This document shows, piece by piece, positions 7,986 to 17,476 of a stretch of 64,000 nt of DNA (the first letter of the stretch is position 1; every line of letters starts with the position of its first letter). A program made the position numbers and the translations under genes. Under the pieces are notes generated by a model that saw only the letters and a list, made by a program, of their open reading frames with translations, did not search any database and was not told the origin of the DNA. The DNA is taken from contig NZ_FOJN01000004.1 in the NCBI RefSeq assembly GCF_900111805.1, forward strand, positions 1 to 64,000. Direction: 5' to 3'. Origin of the DNA: Rhodococcoides kroppenstedtii. GTDB taxonomy: Bacteria > Actinomycetota > Actinomycetes > Mycobacteriales > Mycobacteriaceae.

Positions 7986-10316
7986 ATGAGCGAACCCACT
8001 CGCTTGCCCGTGCTTTTCCTCGACGATCCCGTGGTGCTGCCCGGCATGGTGGTGCCCGTCGAGCTGGACGACGCCGCCCGCGCCGCCATCGACGCCGCCC
8101 GCACGTCGGCGGACGGCAAGCTCCTCGTTGCGCCTCGGCTCGACGATCGCTACCCCGCGTACGGCGTCGTGGCGACCATCGTGCAGGTCGGGCGTCTCGC
8201 GACCGGGGCACCGGCGGCGGTGCTCGAAGCACGCACGCGGGCGCACCTCGGCGCCGGCGTCAGCGGGCCCGGCACCGCGTTGTGGGTCGAGGCGGAGATC
8301 GTCGCCGCCGACGAGCCCACCGACGCCGTGCGTGAATCGGCCGCGGAGTACAAGAAGCTGGTGCTTGCTCTGCTCCAGCGCCGCGAGGCGTGGCAGGCCA
8401 TCGACTCGGTCACCAAGCTCACCGACCCCTCGGCACTCGCCGATACCGCCGGCTACGCGTCGTGGCTGACCGACGTGCAGAAGCGTGAACTGCTCGAAAC
8501 CCCGGACGTCGCAACCCGTCTCGCCACGCTCATCCGGTGGACCACCGATCACCTCGCCGAGATGGAGGTGACCGACAAGATCGCCGGCGACGTGCGCGAG
8601 GGCATGGAGAAGACGCAGAAGGACTTCCTGCTGCGCCAACAACTCGCCGCCATCCGCAAGGAACTGGGCGAGACCGAGCCCGACGGCGCGGACGACTACC
8701 GCACGCGCGTCGAGTCCGCACCGCTGCCGGACGCGGTGCGGTCGGCCGCGCTGCGCGAGGTGGATCGGCTGGAGCGCTCCAGCGACCAGAGTCCCGAAAC
8801 CGGGTGGATCCGAACGTGGTTGGACACCGTGCTCGGTCTGCCCTGGTCGATCACCACGGACGACACCATCGACACCGAATCCGCTCGCGCGGTGCTCGAC
8901 GCGGATCATCACGGTCTCGACGACGTCAAGGACCGCATCGTCGAACACCTCGCCGTGCGGGCGCGTCGCGCGTCCCGCGGGTTGTCCGTCGTCGGTGGGC
9001 GTGGTTCCGGCGCCGTGATGGTGCTGGCCGGGCCTCCCGGCGTCGGCAAGACCTCGCTGGGCGAATCCGTGGCCCGGGCTCTGGGCCGGAACTTCGTTCG
9101 TGTCGCACTCGGTGGCGTGCGCGACGAGGCCGAGATCCGTGGTCACCGCCGGACGTACGTCGGGGCCCTGCCCGGCCGCATCGTCCGCGCGATCGCGGAA
9201 GCGGGATCCATGAACCCCGTCGTCCTGCTCGACGAGATCGACAAGGTGGGGTCCGACTTCCGGGGAGACCCGGCCGCCGCCCTGCTCGAGGTGCTGGATC
9301 CGGCACAGAACCACACGTTCCGTGACCACTACCTCGACCTGGATCTCGACCTGTCGGACGTGCTGTTCCTCGCGACCGCCAACGTTGTCGAGCAGATCCC
9401 GGCGGCGCTGATCGACCGCATGGAACTGGTGACGGTCGACGGCTACACCGAGGACGACAAGGTCGCCATCGCGCGCAACTACCTGGTCCCGCGTCAGCTG
9501 GACCGCGCCGCGATGACCGGCGACGACGTCGGGTTCACCGAGGCAGCGCTCCGCCGCATCGCCGCCGAGTACACCCGCGAGCCGGGCGTGCGACAGGTCG
9601 AACGTCTGGTGGCGAAGACGCTGCGGAAGATCGCCGCGGCGGGGACCCTGCCGGTCACCGTCGACGCCGACGACCTGACGGGCTACCTGGGCCGACCCCG
9701 GTTCACCCCGGAGGCGCACGAGCGCACCGAGGTGCCCGGCGTCGCGACGGGGTTGGCGGTGACCGGCCTGGGCGGCGACGTCCTCTTCGTGGAGGCGAGC
9801 AGCACCGGCACGGAGCCGGGTCTCACGCTCACCGGCCAACTGGGCGACGTCATGAAGGAGTCCGCGCAGATCGCCCTGTCCTACGTGCGGGCGCATGCCG
9901 AGCAGCTCGGGGTGGACCCCGCGGCGCTCGACCGCACGATCCACGTGCACGTGCCCGCCGGCGCGGTGCCCAAGGACGGACCGTCCGCGGGCGTCACGTT
10001 GGTCACCGCCCTGGTGTCGATGGCGACGGGACGGCCCGTGCGCTCGGACGTCGGCATGACCGGCGAGGTGTCGCTGAACGGCCGCGTGCTGCCCATCGGC
10101 GGGGTGAAGCAGAAGCTGCTCGCCGCCCAGCGCGCGGGACTGAGCACGGTGTTCGTACCGATCCGTAACGAGCCGGATCTCGACGACGTGCCCGCGGACG
10201 TCCTCCAGGCCCTCGACGTGCGTCCGATGTCGGACGTGGCGGATATCGTCGCTGCGGCACTGGAACCGGTGCGTGTCGGGACGCGGGAGCCGGCAGCCGG
10301 GACCGCGGCGGCGTGA
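7986..10316 (+). CDS. lon: ATP-dependent Lon protease
   Basis: A 776-residue cytosolic AAA+ protease of LonA type. Domains in order are an N-terminal substrate domain (about 1-200), a coiled linker with LLRQQLAAIRKELGE, an AAA+ module with Walker A GPPGVGKT (Lys355) and Walker B VVLLDEIDKV, and a C-terminal peptidase domain. The Ser-Lys dyad is Ser667 in PKDGPSAGVT and Lys708 in GGVKQK. It degrades damaged and regulatory proteins. The start ATG follows GGAGG by five bases. A HAIR-like element overlaps the leader, suggesting heat-shock repression by HspR as known in streptomycetes. No domain is missing. Confidence 0.97.
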   Translation: MSEPTRLPVLFLDDPVVLPGMVVPVELDDAARAAIDAARTSADGKLLVAPRLDDRYPAYGVVATIVQVGRLATGAPAAVLEARTRAHLGAGVSGPGTALWVEAEIVAADEPTDAVRESAAEYKKLVLALLQRREAWQAIDSVTKLTDPSALADTAGYASWLTDVQKRELLETPDVATRLATLIRWTTDHLAEMEVTDKIAGDVREGMEKTQKDFLLRQQLAAIRKELGETEPDGADDYRTRVESAPLPDAVRSAALREVDRLERSSDQSPETGWIRTWLDTVLGLPWSITTDDTIDTESARAVLDADHHGLDDVKDRIVEHLAVRARRASRGLSVVGGRGSGAVMVLAGPPGVGKTSLGESVARALGRNFVRVALGGVRDEAEIRGHRRTYVGALPGRIVRAIAEAGSMNPVVLLDEIDKVGSDFRGDPAAALLEVLDPAQNHTFRDHYLDLDLDLSDVLFLATANVVEQIPAALIDRMELVTVDGYTEDDKVAIARNYLVPRQLDRAAMTGDDVGFTEAALRRIAAEYTREPGVRQVERLVAKTLRKIAAAGTLPVTVDADDLTGYLGRPRFTPEAHERTEVPGVATGLAVTGLGGDVLFVEASSTGTEPGLTLTGQLGDVMKESAQIALSYVRAHAEQLGVDPAALDRTIHVHVPAGAVPKDGPSAGVTLVTALVSMATGRPVRSDVGMTGEVSLNGRVLPIGGVKQKLLAAQRAGLSTVFVPIRNEPDLDDVPADVLQALDVRPMSDVADIVAAALEPVRVGTREPAAGTAAA

Positions 10317-10356
10317 GCGGGTACCCGGTGCGGTCGGACGAGTCGAGGAGTGCGTC

Positions 10357-12225
10357 GTGAGCATGGAATCGGTGGCGTACAGCCAGATGTATCGCGGCAT
10401 GCACACGCCGGAAGCGCGGCCGTTCTCCCGCGTCACCCTGCGACGGATCCTGGTGTTCGCCCGCCCACTGCGCGGACTGCTGATCGGGTTCCTGATTCTC
10501 AGCGTGGTGTCGGCGTCGCTGGCCGTGGCGACGCCGATCCTCGCGGGCCGGGTGGTCGACGGCATCGTGCGCGGGGTGGAGTTCCGGACGGTGCTGATTC
10601 TCGCCGTCGTCATCGCCCTGGTCGCGGTGCTCGACGCCGCCAGCGGGCTGGCCAACCGCTGGCTGTCGTCGCGCATCGGGGAGAACCTCATCCTCGATCT
10701 GCGTACACGGGTCTTCGATCACGTGCAGCGCATGCCGATCGCGTTCTTCACCCGCACGCGGACGGGGGCGTTGGTCTCCCGGCTGAACAACGACGTCATC
10801 GGCGCGCAGCGCGCGTTCAGCGGCACGTTGTCCGGTGTGGTCAGCAACGTCGTCACGCTGCTGCTGACGTTGGTCGTCATGATCGGCATTTCGTGGCAGA
10901 TCACGCTGCTGGCGTTGATCCTGCTTCCGGTCTTCGTGATCCCGGCGCGGCGGATGGGCGCGAAGCTCGCGACGCTGCAACGGGAGGCGGCGGGCCACAA
11001 CGCGGCGATGTCGACGCAGATGACCGAGCGGTTCTCCGCGCCCGGCGCCACGTTGATCAAGCTGTTCGGGCGCCCCGATCACGAGTCGCAGGAATTCGCG
11101 ACGCGGGCCGGCCGGGTGCGGGACATCGGCGTACGCACCGCGATGGTGCAGACCACCTTCGTCACCGCCCTCACGCTGGTCTCGGCGTTGGCGCTCGCCC
11201 TCGTCTACGGACTGGGCGGCTTCTACGCCCTGCGCGGCACCCTCGACGCGGGGTCGGTGGTCACGATGTCCCTGCTGCTGACGCGGCTCTACGCGCCGTT
11301 GACCGCACTCGCGAGCGCGCGCGTCGACATCATGAGTGCGGTGGTCAGCTTCGAGCGGGTCTTCGAGATCCTCGACCTCGAACCCCTGATCGTCGACGCG
11401 CCGGACGCCCGTCCGGTCCCGGACGGGCCGGTCACGGTGGAGTTCGACGACGTCCGGTTCGCCTATCCGTCGGCCGACAAGGTGTCGCTGGCCTCGCTCG
11501 AGGACGTGGCCGTGCTCGATTCCCGCGGCGGTGAGGAAGTGCTGCACGGCATCTCGTTCCGCGCCGAGCCCGGGCACATGGTGGCGCTGGTGGGCTCGTC
11601 GGGTGCCGGGAAGTCGACCATCGCGCAGCTGGTCTCACGCCTGTACGACGTCGACGGCGGCGCGGTACGTCTCGCCGGCGTGGACGTCCGCGACCTCACG
11701 GCCGAGTCCGTCCGCGGGACGGTGGGCATGGTGACGCAGGACGGCCACCTGTTCCACGAGACCCTGCGGGCCAACCTCACGCTCGCGCGCCCCGAGGCGA
11801 CCGACGACGAGGTCTGGTCCGCCCTCGAGCGCGCCCGCCTCGGCGACCTGGTGCGATCGCTGCCCGACGGTCTGGAGACCGTCGTCGGCGAGCGCGGCTA
11901 CCGCTTCTCCGGGGGTGAGCGCCAGCGCGTGACCATCGCTCGACTGTTGCTCGCCCGTCCGCGGGTGGTGGTGTTGGACGAGGCGACGGCGTCGCTGGAC
12001 TCCACGTCGGAGGCCGCGGTGCAGGAGGCGTTGGCGGAGGCCCTGGACGGACGTACCTCGCTCGTCATCGCCCACCGGCTCTCCACCATTCGCGCCGCCG
12101 ATCAGATTCTGGTGATCGAGGACGGACGGGTGGTCGAGCGCGGGACCCACGTGGAGTTGCTGGCCACCTCCGGCCGCTACGCCGAGCTGTACCGCACGCA
12201 GTTCGACGAGCCCGTCCGCACCTGA
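10357..12225 (+). CDS. ABC exporter, fused permease and ATPase (type IV/MsbA-like)
   Basis: A 622-residue half-transporter that probably works as a homodimer. Six hydrophobic segments (about residues 40-310) make the transmembrane domain. The ATPase follows, with Walker A GSSGAGKST (Lys419), signature FSGGERQR (517-524), Walker B VVVLDEATASLDS (Asp541, Glu542) and the H-loop in VIAHRLSTI. It resembles multidrug or lipid exporters; the substrate is unknown. The frame is open further upstream, but GAGGAG six bases before the GTG at 10357 decides the start. It follows lon by 40 bp, so read-through from lon is possible. It is convergent with the lipase gene, with 4 bp between stops. Confidence 0.93.
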   Translation: MSMESVAYSQMYRGMHTPEARPFSRVTLRRILVFARPLRGLLIGFLILSVVSASLAVATPILAGRVVDGIVRGVEFRTVLILAVVIALVAVLDAASGLANRWLSSRIGENLILDLRTRVFDHVQRMPIAFFTRTRTGALVSRLNNDVIGAQRAFSGTLSGVVSNVVTLLLTLVVMIGISWQITLLALILLPVFVIPARRMGAKLATLQREAAGHNAAMSTQMTERFSAPGATLIKLFGRPDHESQEFATRAGRVRDIGVRTAMVQTTFVTALTLVSALALALVYGLGGFYALRGTLDAGSVVTMSLLLTRLYAPLTALASARVDIMSAVVSFERVFEILDLEPLIVDAPDARPVPDGPVTVEFDDVRFAYPSADKVSLASLEDVAVLDSRGGEEVLHGISFRAEPGHMVALVGSSGAGKSTIAQLVSRLYDVDGGAVRLAGVDVRDLTAESVRGTVGMVTQDGHLFHETLRANLTLARPEATDDEVWSALERARLGDLVRSLPDGLETVVGERGYRFSGGERQRVTIARLLLARPRVVVLDEATASLDSTSEAAVQEALAEALDGRTSLVIAHRLSTIRAADQILVIEDGRVVERGTHVELLATSGRYAELYRTQFDEPVRT

Positions 12226-12229
12226 CCGG

Positions 12230-13438
12230 TCAGCAGGTGCTGGGCGCGGGCAGCCCGGCGAAGCGGTCGTTCAGCCACTGCAGCGCGGCGGGCAGGCCGA
12301 GCAGAGCCGCCGACAGGTGGTCCGGGCTCGGCGTCAGCAGGGTCTGCACCGGGGTGCCGGCCGCGCAGTACCGCCGGGTCGAGTTGTCGATGGCGTCCAC
12401 CGGGATCAGCACGTCGGTGGGGCTGTGCCACTCGAAGATCGGGGCGCGCGGGATGCCGGGGTAGAGCTCGAGGCTGTTCTCCTCCACCACGCGCCGACCC
12501 TCGGGATCCTGGAACACGGACCGGTTGGCGGTGATCTCCGCCGCGCTGTGGTTCGCGCCGACGGCGAGGATGTCGTTGGTGCAGGAGTTGGCGACCTGGT
12601 TCATCATCGCGGTGCCCTGCGGGGTCAGGTTCTCCGAGACCGGCATGCGGTCCGGGTACTCGCGGCCCAGGCCGATGGCGGCGGCGAGCACCAGCCCGAA
12701 CGCCGGATGCGGGGTGTCCTCGCCGAGCAGGTAGCCCATCTTCACCAGGTTCATCGGCACGCCGCCCTGAGCGCTGCCCACGATGTTCAGCTCGGGGGCG
12801 TAGGACGGGGCCAGCGCCGCCGCCCAGGCGGTGGCCATGCCGCCGCCGGAGTAGCCGGCCATGGCGACCGGGCTGTTGCGGAGCTGCAGCGGGTCGAAGT
12901 TCTTGGCGGCGCGAATCCCGTCGAGGGTGAGCTGGCCACCGAGCTTGGCCGCACCGTAGGCGCTGGTGGGGCCGAGGTGATCGGTCATGGCCACCGACCA
13001 GCCCCGCTGGAACACGACGTTCAGCGCCGCCGCGTCACGGATGACGACGTTGGGGTCGGTGGAGTACAGCGCCTGAGACGGGGCGCACTTCAGCCCGAGG
13101 GCGTTGACGATCTGCTGGTAGGACAGCAGCGGCCCGTCGGGTGCCTTGACGATCGGCACGAAGACCGTGGTCACGCCGACGATGGGCTTGCCCTCGCTGG
13201 CCGTACTGCGGAACGCGAGCTGCCAGGTGTTCACCCCGATGAAGTTGGGTGGATTGGGCACCTGCCGCGCCGCCAACACCGTGCCCGGGGCCACCCCCGA
13301 GATGTCACCGCCCGCGGAGTAGAACGGATCGGCGTTGGGGATGGGCATCTGTGCCCCCGCCGACGCCGTACCGGGTAGTCCGACGGCGACCAGCGCGGCC
13401 GCGACGGCGACGAGAAACGAACGACGAATTCTGATCAC
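12230..13438 (-). CDS. Secreted lipase, LIP family
   Basis: A 402-residue product. An N-terminal signal peptide (basic RIRR, hydrophobic core, ASA near residues 25-27) predicts Sec export. The mature part is an alpha/beta hydrolase of the LIP (secretory lipase) family, widespread in mycolic-acid bacteria and related to Candida lipases. The nucleophile is Ser197 in GYSGGGM. The downstream Asp (WHSPTDVLIP) and His (SPDHLSAAL) complete the triad. Paired cysteines (Cys118 and others) fit an exported protein. The start is a GTG at 13438 with GGGAG upstream. It likely hydrolyses acylglycerols outside the cell. Confidence 0.92.
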   Translation of the reverse strand: MIRIRRSFLVAVAAALVAVGLPGTASAGAQMPIPNADPFYSAGGDISGVAPGTVLAARQVPNPPNFIGVNTWQLAFRSTASEGKPIVGVTTVFVPIVKAPDGPLLSYQQIVNALGLKCAPSQALYSTDPNVVIRDAAALNVVFQRGWSVAMTDHLGPTSAYGAAKLGGQLTLDGIRAAKNFDPLQLRNSPVAMAGYSGGGMATAWAAALAPSYAPELNIVGSAQGGVPMNLVKMGYLLGEDTPHPAFGLVLAAAIGLGREYPDRMPVSENLTPQGTAMMNQVANSCTNDILAVGANHSAAEITANRSVFQDPEGRRVVEENSLELYPGIPRAPIFEWHSPTDVLIPVDAIDNSTRRYCAAGTPVQTLLTPSPDHLSAALLGLPAALQWLNDRFAGLPAPSTC

Positions 13439-13599
13439 GGTGCTACCACTCCCTACGAACCGACCGTGCGGTTGTCGGCGCCGATAGTGGCACACCCGTC
13501 TCCGGACCTGTAATCGTCCCGGAAAACCGACGCCCCCCGTGCCCTACGAGCACAGCAACCGGCACCCCGCTCCGTATCCGAACCGTAACCATGCGCGCG

Positions 13600-13627
13600 A
13601 ACACCGGCAATCGAATGCCGGGGTGTT
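13600..13627. terminator. Hairpin downstream of ligD
   Basis: AACACCGGCA and TGCCGGGGTGTT pair with a two-base bulge and a six-base loop, 31 bp past the ligD stop on the minus strand. There is no T-run, as is common for actinobacterial terminators. The rest of the 219-bp gap (13439-13657) holds only the lipase promoter region and a small CCCC/GGGG stem. Confidence 0.4.
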
Positions 13628-13657
13628 GTGAAGGGTCCCGGGTAGCCCCCGTAGGGG

Positions 13658-15955
13658 TCAGGACTCCCGCACCACGTCCGCGGGACTCTTGTCGTCGCGC
13701 AGCCCGCGCCAACTGGGATGACGCAGTGATCCGCCCTCGGTCCACTCGAAGAACCGCACCTCGCCGACCAGCGCGGGTTCGGTCCACGTCGCATCCTTGC
13801 GATCCACGGCCGGCAACGGACGGTCGAACGGAGAGTCGTCCCGCGCCAGCGGCCGCAGCCGATCGAGCAGGTTCGCGCGGGCGCGCTCGGTGAACCCGGT
13901 GCCGACCCGACCCACGTATCGCAGCCCGTCGCCCTCGGGCACACCGAGCAGCAGGGAACCGATGCTGCCGGCCCGCCCGCCCTTCCCGGCGCGCCAGCCG
14001 CCGATCACCACCTCCTGCGTGCGCCAGTTCTTCACCTTGATCCACGCGGTGCTGCGACGGCCGACCTCGTAGACGGAATCGCGGCGCTTGGCGACGATGC
14101 CCTCCCACCCGCGTCGTTCGCTCTCGGCCAGCGCGCCGGCCGGGGTGCCGGCCATCAGGGGCGAGAGGGTGGCCGACTCGATTCCGGTGAGGAGCAGCTC
14201 GAGGATGCGACGACGGTCGGCGAACTTCTTGTTCGTCAGGTCGGTACCGTCGAGATGGAGGATGTCGAAGCAGATGTACTGCACGTCGTCGGGGTGGGCG
14301 TCCTGGAGCGCCTCGAAGCTGGTGACGCCGTCGGCGCGGTACACCACGGCCTCGCCGTCGAGGACCACGACGTGGTCGGCCAGGTCGGCCCCCAGCGCCG
14401 TGATCCCCGCGTAGCGGCGGGTGAGGTCCTGCCCCGTGCGACTCTCGAGCACCGTGCGCCCGTGGTCGACGGTGGCGACGACGCGCACGCCGTCCCACTT
14501 GCCCTCGAACGACCACTGGTCGGCGTCGAGCGCGTCCAGCTCGCCGGCGGTCGCGAGCATCGGACGCACGCGCGTGGGCAGGGCCGTGTCACCCTGCGGG
14601 ACGCCGGAGGCGGTGGTCTTGGTCCGCCGCACCATCCACTGATCGCCGCCGGTCCGGATCAGGGCGTAGCGGCCGGAGACGCGTTCGCCGGTCAGGGTCA
14701 CGATGACCTCGTCGTCCCGCCACTTCTCCTCGATGTAGGTGCCGTGATCCCAGACGGTGACCTCGCCGCCGCCGTACTCGCCCGCCGGAATCGTGCCTTC
14801 GAAGCCGGCGTAGTCGAGGGGGTGGTCCTCGGTGTGGACGGCGAGGTGGTTCGACGTGGTGTCGGTGGGCAGGTTCTTCGGCACGGCCCACGAGACGAGG
14901 ACGCCGTCGCGTTCGAGTCGGAAGTCGTAGTGCAACCGGCGCGCGTGATGTTCCTGGATGACGAACGTGGGTGCGGCGGAACGAGATTCCGGTGTCGTCC
15001 CGGTCGGGACGGGCTCGGGCGTGCGCGACGTGGTGCGCTTGCCGCGATACGGTCCCAACCGGTCGGCGGTGCCCCCGGGGACGGCGGCGTCCAGATCGGC
15101 CAGCAGGTCCCCGTCGCGGTGCAGGCGGTCGATCACCTCGGTGAACGCGAGTTGGGTCAGCCCGCCGCCCTCTATCTCTTCCCAGGTCCGCGGGGCGGCC
15201 ACGGTGGGTCGGCTGCGGCCGCGCAGCGAGTAGGGCGCGATGGTGGTCTTCTTGCCGTTGTTCTGGCTCCAGTCGAGGAACACCTTGCCGGGACGCAGCG
15301 CCTTGGACATCGACGCCGTCACGAGGTCGGGCATCGTGCCCTCGAGCAGGGTGGCCACCCGCTTGGCCACGGTGGACGCCCCGGCCGAGGTGACCGGCTT
15401 TTCCAGCGGCACGTAGAGGTGAATTCCCTTGCTGCCGCTCGTGAGTGGGAACGCGGTCAGTCCGATGTCGGTGACCATGGTCCGCACCGCGCACGCGACC
15501 GTCGCGCACGTGTCGAGGTCGACGTCGTCGCCGGGATCGAGGTCGAAGACGATGCGGGTGGCCTTGCCCTGCTCGTCCCGATCGAAGGTCCACTGCGGGA
15601 CGTGCGCCTCCAGGGCCGCCTGCTGCCCGAGCCACGCGAGGTCGGCGGGACCGTGGAACACCGGGTACACCACGACGCGGTCCGAATGGTGAATGCGGCG
15701 GCGGTCCAACCAGTCCGGGGCCGACGCGGCGAGGTTCTTCTCGAAGAACGCCGGGTGGTCGACGCCGTTCGGCCACCGCTTGCGGGTGACCGGCCGGCCG
15801 GCCAGATGCGGCAGCATGGCGTCGGCCACGGTGAGGTAGTAGTCGATCACCTCGGCCTTCGTGGTGCCGGTCTCCGGATACAGGACCTTGTCCGGATTGG
15901 TGAAGGCCAGCGTGTGACCGTCAATCTCGCGACGCGACGACCCGGCGGGTGGCAT
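13658..15955 (-). CDS. ligD: Non-homologous end-joining DNA ligase LigD (POL-PE-LIG)
   Basis: A 765-residue three-domain enzyme. The N-terminal primase-polymerase domain (about 1-300) has metal Asp138 and Asp140 in FDLDPG and Asp228 in FLDWSQNN. The 3'-phosphoesterase domain (about 330-450) has the conserved HHARRLHYDFRLE. The C-terminal ATP-dependent ligase (about 465-765) has Lys486 in EGKWDGVR as adenylated residue. This is the mycobacterial domain order and length. It repairs double-strand breaks with Ku, but no ku gene is in the window. The ATG at 15955 is chosen. The upstream 184 bp, shared with a divergent gene, contains three palindrome repeats. Confidence 0.96.
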   Translation of the reverse strand: MPPAGSSRREIDGHTLAFTNPDKVLYPETGTTKAEVIDYYLTVADAMLPHLAGRPVTRKRWPNGVDHPAFFEKNLAASAPDWLDRRRIHHSDRVVVYPVFHGPADLAWLGQQAALEAHVPQWTFDRDEQGKATRIVFDLDPGDDVDLDTCATVACAVRTMVTDIGLTAFPLTSGSKGIHLYVPLEKPVTSAGASTVAKRVATLLEGTMPDLVTASMSKALRPGKVFLDWSQNNGKKTTIAPYSLRGRSRPTVAAPRTWEEIEGGGLTQLAFTEVIDRLHRDGDLLADLDAAVPGGTADRLGPYRGKRTTSRTPEPVPTGTTPESRSAAPTFVIQEHHARRLHYDFRLERDGVLVSWAVPKNLPTDTTSNHLAVHTEDHPLDYAGFEGTIPAGEYGGGEVTVWDHGTYIEEKWRDDEVIVTLTGERVSGRYALIRTGGDQWMVRRTKTTASGVPQGDTALPTRVRPMLATAGELDALDADQWSFEGKWDGVRVVATVDHGRTVLESRTGQDLTRRYAGITALGADLADHVVVLDGEAVVYRADGVTSFEALQDAHPDDVQYICFDILHLDGTDLTNKKFADRRRILELLLTGIESATLSPLMAGTPAGALAESERRGWEGIVAKRRDSVYEVGRRSTAWIKVKNWRTQEVVIGGWRAGKGGRAGSIGSLLLGVPEGDGLRYVGRVGTGFTERARANLLDRLRPLARDDSPFDRPLPAVDRKDATWTEPALVGEVRFFEWTEGGSLRHPSWRGLRDDKSPADVVRES

Positions 15956-16013
15956 GCGTACCACCCTAGGCGGGCGCGCCCCGAAGAACCCCGGGACGAT
16001 TGTGGCGAGTCCG

Positions 16014-16091
16014 CGGTGTGGATGAGTGGACACGGTCCACGGTGTGGATAAGTGGACACGGTCCACGGTGTGGATGAGTGGACACGGTCCA
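16014..16091. repeat. Three tandem 26-bp repeats, each with a GTGGAC-ACG-GTCCAC palindrome
   Basis: Units lie at 16014-16039, 16040-16065 and 16066-16091. Units 1 and 3 are identical and unit 2 differs by one base. Each contains the perfect inverted repeat GTGGACACGGTCCAC (16026-16040, 16052-16066, 16078-16092). The array sits between the divergent ligD and SRPBCC starts and looks like a multi-site operator. Confidence 0.85.
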
Positions 16092-16139
16092 CGGTGGGTA
16101 CAGATGGACCCGGACGTCCGACAGGGAGCGAGGAACCGC

Positions 16140-16568
16140 GTGGCCGGAGTGAACGTGTCGGTGGAATCGACGATGACACCGGACGAGGCCTGGGCACGGG
16201 CGTCGGACCTGTCGGGTTTCGACGAGTGGATGACCATCTTCGGCGGCTGGCGCAGCCCGATTCCGACGACGCTGCACGAGGGTGTCACCGTCGACTCGCT
16301 GATCAAGGTCAAGGGGTTCCGCAACGTCATCACCTGGACCATCGCCGAGTACGACAAGCCGCACGAGATCGCGCTGCTCGGCACCGGCAAGGGCGGGGTC
16401 AAGATCGACCTGCGGATGACGGTGGCGCCGAAGGGCGCAGGGTCGACGTTCACCCTCGAGGCGAACTTCCGTGGCGGTCTGCTCAGCGGACCGATCGGCA
16501 CGGTGGTGGCCAAGGTGCTCGAGTCCGACGTGCGGGAGTCCGTGACCAACCTGGCCAAGCTGGGTTAG
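16140..16568 (+). CDS. SRPBCC (START/Bet v1-like) family protein
   Basis: A 142-residue single-domain protein beginning with the N-terminal strand VNVSVESTMTPDEAWARASD. It ends with a long amphipathic helix (VVAKVLESDVRESVTNLAKLG), as in polyketide cyclase/dehydrase-like SRPBCC proteins that bind hydrophobic ligands. The GTG at 16140 follows a purine-rich AGGGAGCGAGGAA. The ligand is unknown. It is divergent from ligD across the palindrome array, so the two may share regulation. Its stop overlaps that of the convergent membrane-protein gene. Confidence 0.85.
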   Translation: MAGVNVSVESTMTPDEAWARASDLSGFDEWMTIFGGWRSPIPTTLHEGVTVDSLIKVKGFRNVITWTIAEYDKPHEIALLGTGKGGVKIDLRMTVAPKGAGSTFTLEANFRGGLLSGPIGTVVAKVLESDVRESVTNLAKLG

Positions 16569-16999
16569 GCGCCCGCACGCTCGGTGCGCCGCAGCCACCA
16601 GAGGGCGGCGATGGGCAGGACCACCGGCACGAAGAGGTAGCCGGATCCGAAGTGCGACCAGACCGTCGGCTCCGGGAACTCCTGTGGCACCGCGTAACTG
16701 GCGATCGACACGGCCACCACGCCGACCAGCTCGACCACGCACGAGATCGTGGCGATCCGGCGGGATACCACCGACGCGCGGGCCAGACAGACGGTGCCGA
16801 CGATGTAGACCAGCGCGGCGAACGCCGACAGCAGAAAGGCGATCGGGGCCGCGTCGAACCGCGTCGCGATCTGCACCGCCGACCGGGACGTCGCCGCCAC
16901 GGAGAAGATCGCGTAGAGCGCGATGAGGATCCGTCCGGGCCCCGATCGGGTCGTGGCGGCCAGGGCCGCGCGGGTGTCGGCGGTGCGGGCGTCAGGCAT
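16565..16999 (-). CDS. Four-helix integral membrane protein of unknown function
   Basis: A 144-residue product with four hydrophobic segments (about 25-45, 52-72, 80-102, 116-136). Short basic loops and a polar N-terminus rich in Arg and Thr suggest a cytosolic N-terminus. No family is recognised. The C-terminus (LRRTERAGA) is basic. It overlaps the 3' end of the next upstream gene by 8 bp, so the two small membrane proteins are almost certainly co-translated and may form a complex. The stop codon overlaps that of the convergent SRPBCC gene. Confidence 0.8.
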   Translation of the reverse strand: MPDARTADTRAALAATTRSGPGRILIALYAIFSVAATSRSAVQIATRFDAAPIAFLLSAFAALVYIVGTVCLARASVVSRRIATISCVVELVGVVAVSIASYAVPQEFPEPTVWSHFGSGYLFVPVVLPIAALWWLRRTERAGA

Positions 17000-17372
17000 G
17001 GCCGTTCCAGATCTGGGTCAGTCGCAGCACCATGACCGCGAGCGTGAGGGTGACGACGACGAGGACGGCGGTGCCGCCGCGGCTGCGGTCGCCGAGCGAC
17101 CACCAGACCCCGAGGGGCAGCAGCAGCGCGAGCCCGATCAAGTAGGCACCGAAGGTCACCGCGTGGACCTGATGGTCGGTGACCGCGAGGCTCACGAAGC
17201 CGACCACGGCCTGCACGATCACCAGCAGTTCGATGCCGACGAGGAAGCGAAAGAAGACGCGGTCGCTGCGGTGGGCCAGCAGCAGCGGCTTGTCGCGGAC
17301 GATCTTCACCGTCGCCCACCCCGCGGCGACGAGGGGAAGCACGTAGAGCGCGACCGTGATGGGTGTGAGCAT
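16992..17372 (-). CDS. Four-helix integral membrane protein, partner of the overlapping gene
   Basis: A 126-residue product with four predicted membrane segments (about 5-22, 45-65, 70-92, 100-120) and an RDKPLLLAHRSDR loop that is positively charged and probably cytosolic. The 8-bp overlap with the following gene marks a two-gene operon. No domain is recognised. The ATG at 17372 is the only sensible start. The function is unknown. Confidence 0.8.
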   Translation of the reverse strand: MLTPITVALYVLPLVAAGWATVKIVRDKPLLLAHRSDRVFFRFLVGIELLVIVQAVVGFVSLAVTDHQVHAVTFGAYLIGLALLLPLGVWWSLGDRSRGGTAVLVVVTLTLAVMVLRLTQIWNGHA

Positions 17373-17476
17373 GGTGAACCCAGTTTATCGGCGCGCGACG
17401 CCCGACGACCGTCGCGGTGACGCGAGCCACCGCGACGGTCCCGGAGGACGGAGGCCGACGTACGATACCGAGTCCG

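Noticed and set aside
7899-10691. A 930-codon minus-strand frame opposite lon
   Set aside because: It is His/Arg/Gly-rich antisense of a complete Lon protease and has no start context or domain.
16014-16091. Possible CRISPR fragment (three 26-bp repeats)
   Set aside because: The units are directly adjacent without spacers and no cas gene is near. It is a tandem operator-like repeat.
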